Positions 50,716 to 59,549 of a stretch of DNA of 64,000 nt are shown here, piece by piece. Within the stretch, counting starts at the first letter, position 1. Every line of letters begins with the position of its first letter. The notes beneath the pieces were generated by a model. That model saw nothing but the letters and a program-made list of their open reading frames with translations. It had not been told where the DNA came from and did no database searches. The stretch lies in the NCBI RefSeq assembly GCF_030657435.1, contig NZ_JAUTWS010000018.1:62001-126000 (forward strand), read 5' to 3'. This stretch comes from Paracraurococcus lichenis. GTDB taxonomy: Bacteria > Pseudomonadota > Alphaproteobacteria > Acetobacterales > Acetobacteraceae. Made by a program: the position numbers and the translations under genes.

Positions 50716-50840
50716 GCGGCACGTTTCCTCACGAAGGCATCATGCGCCATGGCACAGACCGCGCCTGGGCGCGGCGTCAGGCTTGTTGCGCCCCACGGCC
50801 ATTCCGCCGAGGGGACAACGCCTGGCATTTGAGGATACTC

Positions 50841-51047
50841 ATGGACAAGACCGACAAGCTCGTCCCGCTGGACGATGCCGCGCTCGACCTGGTCGGTGGC
50901 GGCGGCGCCAGCCTGGCCCTCGCGACCAAGCTCGTCACCGCGGATTACGACGGCCCGCTCTGCGGCACGCGCTATCCGGGCTGGGTGCCGATTCCGATCC
51001 CCGGCCCGGGGCCCGGGCCCATCCTGACCGCCGGCACCGCGATCTAG
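50841..51047 (+). CDS. Small peptide with double-glycine leader motif (candidate bacteriocin or other exported peptide)
   Basis: A 68-residue product. Residues 1-20 look like a double-glycine leader: charged MDKTDKLVPL, then LDDAALDLVGG ending at Gly19-Gly20, the site where C39-peptidase ABC exporters cut. The predicted 48-residue core begins with small residues, contains one Cys (Cys41) and ends in a Pro/Gly run (WVPIPIPGPGPGP) plus ILTAGTAI. GAGGA lies just upstream of the ATG at 50841. A strong hairpin follows the stop. No peptidase-containing transporter or modifying enzyme is in the window, so processing is hypothetical. A non-exported small protein with coincidental glycines is the alternative. 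Confidence 0.6.
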   Translation: MDKTDKLVPLDDAALDLVGGGGASLALATKLVTADYDGPLCGTRYPGWVPIPIPGPGPGPILTAGTAI

Positions 51048-51060
51048 CGCGCTGCCGCAG

Positions 51061-51088
51061 GCCGGGCGGCCCCGACGGGCCGCCCGGC
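51061..51088. terminator. Bidirectional hairpin terminator
   Basis: A perfect 12-bp stem GCCGGGCGGCCC / GGGCCGCCCGGC with a 4-base loop lies between the convergent peptide gene and the TPP-enzyme gene. No U-tract. Confidence 0.65.
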
Positions 51089-51123
51089 GCAGCAGGCTGA
51101 GCGAGGACGGGTCGGGACGCGCC

Positions 51124-52803
51124 TCAGCCATGCAGCCGCGGCGCGCCGCGGCGGCGCCAGGCGCTCATCTGCTCGGCGCTGGTATGCACATGCACCACCA
51201 CCGGCCGGTCCTTCACCCCGAAGGCGCGGGCGATGGCGGCCTCCACCTCGGCCTCGGTCGAGATGGTGATGCCCTCCGCCCCGAAGACGCGCGCCCATGC
51301 CGCGAAATCGGGATTGGTCAGGCGCACCGCATTCTCGTAGGGGCGGTTGGGGTAGCGCACCTCGTGGTGCATGCCGATGGTGCCGTAGCGCTTGTTGTCG
51401 CTGATGATGATGATCGGCGCCGCGCCGTACTGCATGGCGGTCGCGATCTCGTTGCCGCTCATCAGCGCGCCGCCGTCACCGACGAAGGCGATGGCCTGCT
51501 TCCCCGGCCGGCGGATGGCGGCGGCGACCGCCATCGGCACGCCCGCGCCCATGGCACCCACCACCGACGACAGGAAGTTCTGCCCGGGGCGGAAGCCGAT
51601 GTAGCGATGGATGAACGAAGAGAAATTGCCGGCATCCGAGGTGACGGCGGCATCCGGCGCCAGGTGTTTCGCCACCTCGACGCAGATGGCGGCGAAGTTC
51701 ACCCCGTCCGGCATGCTGTCCCAGTCCGGCGTCATCAGCTTGCGGTGGATGCCATGCAGCCCGGCGACCCAGCCGCCGCGCTTCGCCGCATCGGCCGGCG
51801 CACCGCGCCGCAGCAGGGCGCGGATGACGGAGGCCGGCTCGGCGGCGAGGCCGAGATCGGGGCGGAAGACGCGGCCGATCTCGTTCGGGTCCGGCCAGAC
51901 CTGCACCAGCGGAAGCTGCGGGTCGGGGGCGGTCGGGAAGCTGTAGGACTGGCTGACGGAATCCGTGATGCGCTCGCCGAGGGCGACCAGCAGGTCGGCC
52001 TTCCTCATCTCCTCGACGAGCTGCTTCGGCACGCGGATGCCCATATAGCCGCCGTAGTTGGGATGCGTGGAATCGAAGAGCTGCGGCCGGCGATGCGTCG
52101 GGCAGACCGGCAGCATCCACTGCTCGGCGAGCTGCCGCAGCTCCTCCAGCGTCTCCCCGCTCGCATTGGCCAGCGCGCCGCCGACCCAGAGCAGTGGCCG
52201 CTCGGCCTTGGCCAGCATGTCCGCGAGCTGGTCGAGATCCTCGGCGCGCGGGCCGCCGAACACGCGAGGCCGCGGCCTGGCGACGGGCGCCTCGGTCAAC
52301 TCATCGAAAATGTCCTCCGGCAGGATGACGGCGACGGGGCCGGGCGTGCCGCTCTCGGCGAGATGGAAGGCGCGGGCGATGCTCTCGCTGGCCTGCACCA
52401 CCTCGTTCACCTCGATGACGTCCTTGGTCACGTCGGAGAGGAATTTTGAGTAATTCTGCTCCTGCAGCGCCAGCCGGCCGAAATCGCGGCGCTCCACCTG
52501 GCCGCAGAGGACGACCAGCGGCGTCGCGTCATGCCAGGCCGTGTGCAGCGAGACCAAGGCATTGGAGAGGCCAGGGCCGCGGGAGACCAGCAGCACGCCG
52601 GCGCGGCCGCCCTGCATGCGGCCGTCGGCGACCGCCATGAAGCCGGCGCCGCCCTCGTGCCGGCAGACGATGAGGCGGACCTCCGGCGTCTCGGTCAGCG
52701 CATCGGTCAGGCCGAGGAAACTCTCGCCCGGCACCATCCAGATGGTGTCCACGCCATGCGCGATCAGGCTCTCCGCGAGGACGCGGCCCACGGTTCTCGA
52801 CAT
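51124..52803 (-). CDS. Acetolactate-synthase-like thiamine-diphosphate enzyme
   Basis: A 559-residue ThDP enzyme with the three domains PYR, central and PP. The activating glutamate is Glu50 in CRHEGGAGFMA. The ThDP motif is VGDGGALMSGNEIATAMQYG to ISDN. It resembles the large subunit of acetolactate synthase, but the surroundings show no small subunit or ilv genes, and many such paralogs are decarboxylases or carboligases of unknown substrate (glyoxylate carboligase, sulfoacetaldehyde acetyltransferase, benzoylformate type). The next gene upstream is a dead Bug transporter gene, perhaps once part of the same catabolic unit. Confidence 0.87.
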   Translation of the reverse strand: MSRTVGRVLAESLIAHGVDTIWMVPGESFLGLTDALTETPEVRLIVCRHEGGAGFMAVADGRMQGGRAGVLLVSRGPGLSNALVSLHTAWHDATPLVVLCGQVERRDFGRLALQEQNYSKFLSDVTKDVIEVNEVVQASESIARAFHLAESGTPGPVAVILPEDIFDELTEAPVARPRPRVFGGPRAEDLDQLADMLAKAERPLLWVGGALANASGETLEELRQLAEQWMLPVCPTHRRPQLFDSTHPNYGGYMGIRVPKQLVEEMRKADLLVALGERITDSVSQSYSFPTAPDPQLPLVQVWPDPNEIGRVFRPDLGLAAEPASVIRALLRRGAPADAAKRGGWVAGLHGIHRKLMTPDWDSMPDGVNFAAICVEVAKHLAPDAAVTSDAGNFSSFIHRYIGFRPGQNFLSSVVGAMGAGVPMAVAAAIRRPGKQAIAFVGDGGALMSGNEIATAMQYGAAPIIIISDNKRYGTIGMHHEVRYPNRPYENAVRLTNPDFAAWARVFGAEGITISTEAEVEAAIARAFGVKDRPVVVHVHTSAEQMSAWRRRGAPRLHG

Positions 52804-52879
52804 TTGCTTCCTCCCAATCCCTTCTTCGCACCTGCGATCCGGACCTCCGCGTCCGCCGGCGCTCCGGTCATCGCCGGCG

Positions 52880-53724
52880 TCATTCCCCGCGGATCTTGGC
52901 GTCCGCCGCCACCTGCTGCCACTTCGGCACGTCGCCCTCCAGCAGCCGCATCAGCCGCTCCGGCCCGGTCAGCGGCGGCGCGGTGCCGGCGAAGCGCGCC
53001 TGCGCCTCCGGCAGCGCGCGCAGGGTGGCCGGCGTCTCCGACAGGCGGGCGATGATCGCATACCAATTCAGCGCGACATAGCCGGGTACGCACTCCTTGG
53101 TCGCGGGCGTGTCGGGCAGGTCGGCACCCGCCGCTCCGTTGCCACGCCCAGCGGCCGCGCGCCCTTCGCGCACACGCGGCAGGGTCTCGACCGGCGAGGC
53201 GAAGACCATGCCGGTCGCCCCGGCCGGCAGCGCGATCATCGCCGGCGCCGCAACTCGGCAGGAGACATGCTCGAGCCTGCTGCCCGCCACCGGGACGAAG
53301 AACGCGCCCGAGAGGTGGCTGGAGGATCCGGCGCCGCCACCACGTCCTGCACGCTGTGCCAGGGGCCGTCGGTGCGCACCACCATCGGCGTCGGGATCTC
53401 CGCCATCAGGCTCACGCGCGTCGGCGCCGTGCGGGGATCAAGGCCCTGGCCCGGATCGAGCGCGGGCATGGAGGCGAGCGAGGCGCCGGTCGGCAGGAAG
53501 GCGCTGCCATCGGGCGGCGACTGGATGACGGCGCGGATGCCGATGCTGCCGCCCGCGCGCGGGCGGTTGTCGATCAGGAAGGGTCGGCCGAGTCGCCCGC
53601 GCGATTGCTCCGCCAGCCGGCGGCCGATGCGGAGGGGGCGTCCGGGCCGGGTCTCCTCCGCCCAGTCCGGCCGGCGAGCCGCAGCGCAGGCAATGCCGGC
53701 AGGCCGCGGCGGTGCACGCGCCAT
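52880..53724 (-). pseudogene. Decayed Bug-family substrate-binding protein
   Basis: Two minus-strand frames together spell a broken Bug/TctC protein. The first (53724 leftwards) contains RPLRIGRRLAEQSRGRLGRP, IDNRPRAGGSIGIRAV and VSLMAEIPTPMVVRTDGPW; about 25 residues of the family's glycine-rich phosphate-binding region are missing after RPLRI. Near 53335 the match jumps to a second frame with SSHLSGAFFVPVAG, RVAAPAMIALPAGATGMVF and a normal C-terminus to 52880, with a further deletion at the junction. The signal peptide is not intact. It was probably a paralog of the gene at 49744-50715. Confidence 0.8.
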
Positions 53725-53828
53725 GCCTGTCGGGCGTGCCGCTTCAGAGCCTGCCAGGCACTTCTCGGCTGTCTCCTGGCCAGGGCCGGTGCCGTCGCGT
53801 TACACCGGGACATCCCGGCAAACAGGCA

Positions 53829-55037
53829 TCACCGCCCATTCGCCGGCGTCAGCAGGCCAGGGTAGCCCTCGGCCACCATGCGGCGGTACTGCGCCGTCAG
53901 AACGGCCGGATCGCGCGTCGCCCGCGCGCGCTGCAGCGCTTCAACCTGTCGCGCATAGCGGTCGGGGTCGGGACGGAGGATCACCTCCTCGATCCTGGCT
54001 TGCAGTTCCGCCTCATCCTCGCAGAGCAGGCCGATATCCCCGTAATCGGCAAACATCTGCTCGGTGAGCGGCACGCGCATCGTGATGATCGGCCTCAGCC
54101 AGGTCAGCGCATCGATCACCGCGCCGCTTGCCGAGAGGTCGTAGTAGCCTCGCCGGAAGGGCAGGACGATGTAGTGCAGGCTGCCGAGCCGTTCGGCGAA
54201 TTCGGCCCGGGACAGGCGGGTGGTCATCGGTGGAAGCGACAATGCCGCGAAGGCGGCAAGATCGACCCCGTCCGGCACCCGGCCGACATGCACGAAGCTT
54301 GCCCGGTCGCCATGGCGGGTTCGGATATGGTCTGCGATGCGCAGGAAGGTGTCCATGCCCTTGTCGGGTGTGCCCAGGCCGACATAGCCGAAACGGAGGG
54401 GTGGCGAGAATCGGGCGGGCTCGGCGGCGGCTTCGGCCGGGTTGATGGGAAGCGGCAATGCATCCGTCCTGGGCCCGGCGCGCGACACGCGCTTCGTGAG
54501 CGCCACATTGATCCCCTGTTCCAGCACCAGGAAGCGCAGCGGGACCGGATAGCGCGCATCGAGCGAGGCGCGCATGTCGATGGAGCGGGTCAGCGGATTG
54601 CGGGACCGCCAGCCGAATGCGTCGTTCAGGTTGCCGTGCAGGCAGACCTGCACCGCGGCGCGGCGGCCGGAAAGACGCGCGGCCCAGGCGGTGGCGAAGC
54701 TGCCAGTCGCTGTCGTGGACATGAGGAAGACGAGATGCGCCTCCCCCGCCGGCGCCGCGCGCAAGGCTGCACGCACGATGCGGAATTCCTGCTGCAGCCG
54801 GGCCCAGGAAACGACAGCCGGCCGGTTGCGCCAGAGCGACGGAATCTCGATCGGGACAAGGCGCAGGTTCGGCAGCGCGGTCAGGGCCGGGTCCCGCCGC
54901 AGTTCCTCGAGATGCGACGGATCCGCATGGAACAACACCTGCTGCTCCGGCCAGGCACGAGCGATGACCTGCGTCGTGGCGCTGTTGCCAGGAGCATGCA
55001 CGGTGTCAGTCCAGTTCGTTTCGAAGATCAGGATCAT
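53829..55037 (-). CDS. GT-B glycosyltransferase, family not firmly assigned
   Basis: A 402-residue protein with a family 4-like donor half: FGYVGLGTPDKGMDTFLRIADHIR, a late SLHYIVLPFRRGYYDLSASGAVIDAL segment that replaces the usual E-x7-E region, and a C-terminal helix. The N-terminal half starts MILIFETNWTDTVH and lacks a signal peptide. It probably transfers a sugar in surface polysaccharide assembly, judged by fold and by four glycosyltransferase genes within 7 kb. The acceptor and donor are unknown. Confidence 0.72.
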   Translation of the reverse strand: MILIFETNWTDTVHAPGNSATTQVIARAWPEQQVLFHADPSHLEELRRDPALTALPNLRLVPIEIPSLWRNRPAVVSWARLQQEFRIVRAALRAAPAGEAHLVFLMSTTATGSFATAWAARLSGRRAAVQVCLHGNLNDAFGWRSRNPLTRSIDMRASLDARYPVPLRFLVLEQGINVALTKRVSRAGPRTDALPLPINPAEAAAEPARFSPPLRFGYVGLGTPDKGMDTFLRIADHIRTRHGDRASFVHVGRVPDGVDLAAFAALSLPPMTTRLSRAEFAERLGSLHYIVLPFRRGYYDLSASGAVIDALTWLRPIITMRVPLTEQMFADYGDIGLLCEDEAELQARIEEVILRPDPDRYARQVEALQRARATRDPAVLTAQYRRMVAEGYPGLLTPANGR

Positions 55038-55372
55038 GCGGGGCTATCGACCTTGAGCTGACGGGAACGCCAGAAATCCGCGGCACGGTCTCAAATCCTG
55101 CCCGCGCCAGACCTCCCGGATCGCCACTTGAGGTTGCATTCGGCTGGGCGTCTGCATAGCGGAAGCGATGGGCCCTTGGGGCAGAAAACATTCGGCCTTT
55201 GCAAAAAATCCGCGTCGCAGGCAGCAAGGACGACGGATCGCGGCGGCACGCGGATCTCCGGGGTAAGGGCTTGCTGCTGCTGGTGCGGCCCGTGACAGAG
55301 GGCCGCCGGGGTCCGGGCGGGCGAACCGGTCAACCAAAGACCCGGCGAACGGAAGCCGGCCCGGCCTGGCAC
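55038..55372. other. Intergenic region, 335 bases
   Basis: Separates two minus-strand glycosyltransferase genes. It holds an AT-rich patch near 55185-55210 that could contain a promoter for the downstream gene, but no clear -10/-35 pair. Short frames here look like shadows. I see no gene, RNA or repeat. Confidence 0.5.
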
Positions 55373-57644
55373 TCAGCCCGCGGCGACCGGCTCCGGCATC
55401 GGCACGGCCGCCTGCGGGCCGAAGCGCACCTCCTGCCAGGTCGCCGGCCGGCCACCCGCCTCCTCGCGGAAGAAGGCGTAGAACTCGTCGAGCCAGGCGA
55501 GGAAGCGGCGCACGTCATCGGCCGTGCGGGTATAGGGCGTGTTGCCCGGCACCAGGGAGGGCGAGTGGTAGGTCAGCACGAAGACCCGCTGCCCCTCGGC
55601 CAGCATGTGCCGCACCAGGCGCTTCGCCTCCTCGATCGTGATCCCCTCGGGGCTGAGGCGGATACGCTCCAGCAGGCCGAGGCGTGACAGCGCCGCGCTG
55701 ACCGCGAGGCGCTGCGCGAGCGGGTGGAAGACGAGCGGGGCCAGGCGCTGGCCGTGCCGCGGCCCCAGCCGGCCGACCAGCCCGGCCGAGGCCGGCACCT
55801 CCAGCAGGGTCCGCTCGCGGTCGATCCAGTGCGGCCGGGCGGAGACGGTCCAGCGGCCGGGCTGCCAGTCGGCGCCCTCGGGCGGCCAGCAGACCGAGAC
55901 GCTGCTGTCCACGAGGTAGCCGAGGCGCTTGAGGATGTCCCCGGTCCGCCGGCCGGCGCCGAAGCGGCCGGTGCGGTAGATGCGGGGCGTGACGCCGAGA
56001 TGCTCGCCGATGGCCTCGGTCAGCCGGCGCGCCTTCTCGTATTCCAGCGCCGCCGGCAGGTTGCCGACATAGCTGGCATGCTCGCTCACCTGCTCGAAGA
56101 AGGGCGGGTTGACCCAGGGGTGCAACTGCGCGCCGACATCGCAGAGCCCGTCGCGCAGCATCTCCCGCAAGGGGGCGCGGCCATGCGCCTGCGACACGAT
56201 GGGCCAGTCCGCGAGGTAGACCGGCACGACGCCGTGCCGCTCGAAGACCCGATGCGCCAGGTGCTGCGCCGCCATGGCGCGGACATCGACGGTCTCGCGC
56301 GAGAAGGGGCGGCTCCAGTCGAAGGCTTCCTCGGCATCCACCGTGGTCAGCAGCAGCGGCGGCCCGGGCGGCGGCGGGGCCGGGGCGTGGAAGCGCGCAT
56401 CGACTACCGAGGCGGTGCAGCCGAGGCCGGTCTCCGGCAATCCGGCGACCGGCAGCCTGATCATGCGGTCGGCAAGACCGTAGATCTGCAGATAGCGGGC
56501 GGCGATGCCGCGCATGCCGAAGCGTTCCCGCGCGAGGCGGCGCGCCGCGGCGCCGATGCGCCGGCGCAGCGGCGGGTCGTCCAGCAGCCGCAGGGTGGCC
56601 GCGGCAAAGCCGTCCTCGTCGCGGAACAGGAAGCCGGTGCGGCCCTCGAGGACGAAGTCGTCGTTCACCCCGGGCAGGTGGCGGACGACCACCGGCAGGC
56701 CATGCGCCATGCCCTCCGGCACCACCGTGCCGAAGCCTTCGAGCCGGGAGGCGAAGACCAGGATGTCGGCGGCAGCGAACCAGGGATGCGGGTTGCGCTG
56801 CTCGCCGGCGAAGACCACCGCCTCCGCCAGGCCCAGCCTTGCGGCGGTCTCGTGCAGTCGCGCGGCATAATCGGGTTCCACCACCGGCCCGACCAGCACG
56901 AGCCGGAGGCGCGGGTGGCGGGCGCGCAGTCGCGGCAGCGCCTCGATGAGGAGGAGGGGGTCCTTTCGCTCGACGAGGCCGCCGACGGAGAGCAGCACCG
57001 GATCCTCCGGCGCGGCACCGATGGCCGCGCGAATGCGCGCGCGCTCGGCCGGCGGCTGGGGCGGGGCGGTGATTCCGCAGGGGACCAGGTGGCAGCGCTC
57101 GGCCGGCGCAAGTCCCCGCGTTTCCGCGTCGAGCTTCGGGCTGATGCTGACATAGGCCTGGAACAGGCCGAAGCCGCGCCGCGCGAGGCCGCGCGAGGCC
57201 GCGCAGGCGGGGCCGGTAGTGCGAGATCAGCACCGGCAGGCTGTCGTCGAGCGTCGCCGAGAGCACCAGGCGGCGGCCGGCGAGGCGCGCCAGGAGATAG
57301 CTCACGAAATACCAGTCGGCGTGGGTGCGGACATGCACGGTCTCGTAGCGGTGCAGGTTCCGCAGCATCCACCACGCCAGCCGGAGATGCAGCGCGAGCG
57401 AGCCGAGTGGGCGGGCCGAGAGATAGCTGATCCGGCTGAGGGTGGAGCAGGCGGCCTCGGCCGCCAGGTCCGCGGGCGCCGGAGTATGCGTGACCAGCAA
57501 TTCGTGCTCGACGGTCGGGGCGAGTTCCTGCATCACGGCGCTCGAGCGTTCAAGGAAGACGCCTTCGCCGGTGAAGGCTGGCCGATAGTATTTCAGGACA
57601 TGCAGGACCCGGTCGCGCCGCCGTGTTGTTGCCTCGCCACGCAT
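55373..57644 (-). pseudogene. GT4 glycosyltransferase fused to a WalW-type polysaccharide deacetylase, broken by a 10-bp duplication
   Basis: Translation from the ATG at 57644 gives a GT4 N-terminal half (RVLHVLKYYRPAFTGEGVFLE ... DDSLPVLISHYRPRLRGLAR) and then shifts frame at 57181-57200, where GCGCGAGGCC is repeated twice in tandem. Removing one copy restores one continuous frame to 55373: the GT4 donor half (LLSVGGLVERKDPLLLIEAL, ASRLEGFGTVVPEGMAHG) followed by a C-terminal deacetylase-like domain (LLTTVDAEEAFDWSRPFS, LADWPIVSQ, GAQLHPWVNPPF, TYHSPSLVPGNTPY) of the WalW group. The intact product would be about 750 residues and bifunctional in polysaccharide synthesis. Everything outside the duplication reads cleanly, so the lesion is recent, reversible, or a sequencing error. 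A downstream fragment could start at GTG 56998. Confidence 0.82.
57181..57200. repeat. 10-bp tandem duplication causing a frameshift
   Basis: GCGCGAGGCC occurs twice back to back, followed by the related GCGCAGGC. The extra 10 bases shift the glycosyltransferase-deacetylase frame by one. Such repeats are prone to slippage, so the gene may switch on and off. Confidence 0.85.
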
Positions 57645-58360
57645 GGTCGGTCCCTCGTTTCGGGTCACCCGTCGCAGCACCACCAGCAGCGGAACTGCAC
57701 AGGACGGCCGTTGCCGGGATTCTCTACGGTCCGGGCCTCAGCGTATGGTTTAACGACTTGTGTAATGATTGTCTAACGGTTGTGAAGACTGGTTTTGCCT
57801 CGATCGCCATTTGCTGGAGTGCCGCGGCGAAAGGCGCGGGCCCTCTTGCCGGGCGCGCCATGCGCCCATCGCTGCCGCGAGGCGGCGAGGTCCTGGCGTC
57901 GACACCTCGCATCCCGCCGGGACACCGCGGGACGGGCCCTTCGGACCCTGGCCAGCGCGCAGGTCGCCCTGGCTGGTGAGGCGACCATCGCCTCTGGCAC
58001 GCAGGCCCGGGCCCCGGCTCCGGCCCTGGCGCCCCGGCCACGACAGCGCGGCCGCAGCCGCCACGCATCCCGGCAGGACAAATCCTGCACCGCGAACCAG
58101 ACAGGCGGCCATCCGCCGCGACAGGCCAGCCAGGAGGCAACCTCGGCGAGATCCGCAACGGATGTGCCGGTTCCGTGACGCATTGGCCGCTGGCACCCCG
58201 CGCTTGTCATCCGCGCGTCTTTGACGCGGTGGCGACAAATAGGCTAATCCACGCTTCAGACATTCAACCGTGCATTAGAGCAAGAGGCCTGGATGGGGCG
58301 GCAGGGTAGCGGCCATCGCGGAGACGGGATCGTACCGCGCCCGGGTGGTGGGCTGGTGGC
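57645..58360. other. 716-base intergenic region between divergent glycosyltransferase genes
   Basis: The left part (57735-57800) is unusually AT-rich and probably carries the promoter of the minus-strand gene (TAGACA, 17 bases, TAAACC on the minus strand is one weak candidate). The middle (57830-58190) is GC-rich with open frames on both strands whose translations are Arg/Pro/Ala-rich and match nothing I know. On the right, TTGACG at 58221-58226 followed by an AT-richer stretch is a candidate promoter for the plus-strand gene. No RNA gene recognised. Confidence 0.45.
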
Positions 58361-59542
58361 ATGAGGATCCTCTACAGCCACCGCATCCAGTCGCGCGACG
58401 GCCAGGGCGTGCATCTGCAGGCGCTGGTGGATGCCCTGCGCGCGGAGGGACACGAGGTCCGCGTGGTCGGCCCTTCCGGCTTCGAGAAGGCCGAACTCGG
58501 CGGCGAGAGCCGGCTGGTCGCCCTGCTCCGCCGCTGGCTGCCGCCGGCCGCGGCCGAACTGGCCGAGCTCGCCTATAGCCTGCCGGCCACCCTCCGCCTC
58601 GCCCGCGCCGCGGCGGAGTTCCGGCCCGACGCGCTTTATGAGCGCTACAACCTCTTCTACCTCGCCGGCGCCCTGGTGGCGCGGCGGCGCAACCTGCCCT
58701 TCCTGGTCGAGGTGAATGCCCCGCTGGCCGAGGAGCGGACCCGCCACGGCAACCTCCGCCTCCGCCGCCTCGCCCGCTGGACCGAGGCCTTCGTCTGGCG
58801 CCGCGCCGACCGCGTGCTGCCGGTGACCGAGGTGCTGGCCGGCCATGTCGCTGCCGCCGGCGTGCCGCGCGAGCGCATCGCCGTCATCCCGAACGGCATC
58901 CACCCCGAGGAATTCGCCGCCCCCGCCCTGCTGGCGGCCGAGCCCAAGGCCGAGCTGGTGCTCGGCTTCGTCGGCTTCGTCCGCGACTGGCATGGGCTGG
59001 ATGCGGTGGTGCGGGCCATCGCCGCCTGGCAGGGCACGCCGCGCCTCTCGCTGCTGGTGGTGGGCGAGGGGCCGGCCCGGCCGGGGCTCGAGCGCCTCGC
59101 CGCCGAGCTTGGCATCGCCGATCGGGTGCGCTTCACCGGCCTCGCGGCACGCGAGGCAATCCCCCGGCTGGTCGCCGGCTTCGACATCGCCCTGCAGCCG
59201 GCTTCCGTCGCCTATGCCTCGCCGCTCAAGGTCTTCGAATACATGGCGGCAGGGCGCGCCATCGTCGCGCCCGACCAGCCCAATCTGCGGGAGATCCTGG
59301 AGCACGAGCGCACCGCCCTGTTCTTCGATCCGGCCCGCCCCGGCGCGCTGTGGGAGGCGGTGCTGCGCCTCGCCACCGATCCCGGGCTGCGCGCGCGGCT
59401 CGGCGCCGCGGCGCGGGAGGAGGTCGACCGGCGCGACCTCACCTGGGAGGGCAATGCCCGCCGCGTCGTCGCCCTGGCCGAGGCCGAGCGGCGGCGGCGC
59501 ACCGCGCCGGACGCGGCGCTCGGCCAGCCCGTGACCGGCTGA
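58361..59542 (+). CDS. Family 4 glycosyltransferase
   Basis: A 393-residue GT-B enzyme. The N-terminal half begins MRILYSHRIQSRDGQGVHLQALVDAL, the hinge region has VIPNGIHPEEF, and the donor half has LGFVGFVRDWHGLDAVVRAI, VVGEGPARPGLERLAAEL, and SPLKVFEYMAAGRAIVAPD (the E-x7-E type donor-binding loop). It should add a sugar from a nucleotide donor to a lipid-linked or oligosaccharide acceptor at the cytoplasmic face. Another GT4 gene follows after 7 bases, so the two are cotranscribed. Confidence 0.9.
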   Translation: MRILYSHRIQSRDGQGVHLQALVDALRAEGHEVRVVGPSGFEKAELGGESRLVALLRRWLPPAAAELAELAYSLPATLRLARAAAEFRPDALYERYNLFYLAGALVARRRNLPFLVEVNAPLAEERTRHGNLRLRRLARWTEAFVWRRADRVLPVTEVLAGHVAAAGVPRERIAVIPNGIHPEEFAAPALLAAEPKAELVLGFVGFVRDWHGLDAVVRAIAAWQGTPRLSLLVVGEGPARPGLERLAAELGIADRVRFTGLAAREAIPRLVAGFDIALQPASVAYASPLKVFEYMAAGRAIVAPDQPNLREILEHERTALFFDPARPGALWEAVLRLATDPGLRARLGAAAREEVDRRDLTWEGNARRVVALAEAERRRRTAPDAALGQPVTG

Positions 59543-59549
59543 GCCGGGC

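Noticed and set aside
53712-55061. Plus-strand frame of 449 codons
   Set aside because: Mostly antisense to the glycosyltransferase at 53829-55037, with Arg/His/Gln-rich translation and no motif.
57750-58238. Open frames of 120-160 codons on both strands in the large intergenic region
   Set aside because: Several overlapping frames are equally open, all Arg/Pro/Ala-rich with no ribosome site or family resemblance.
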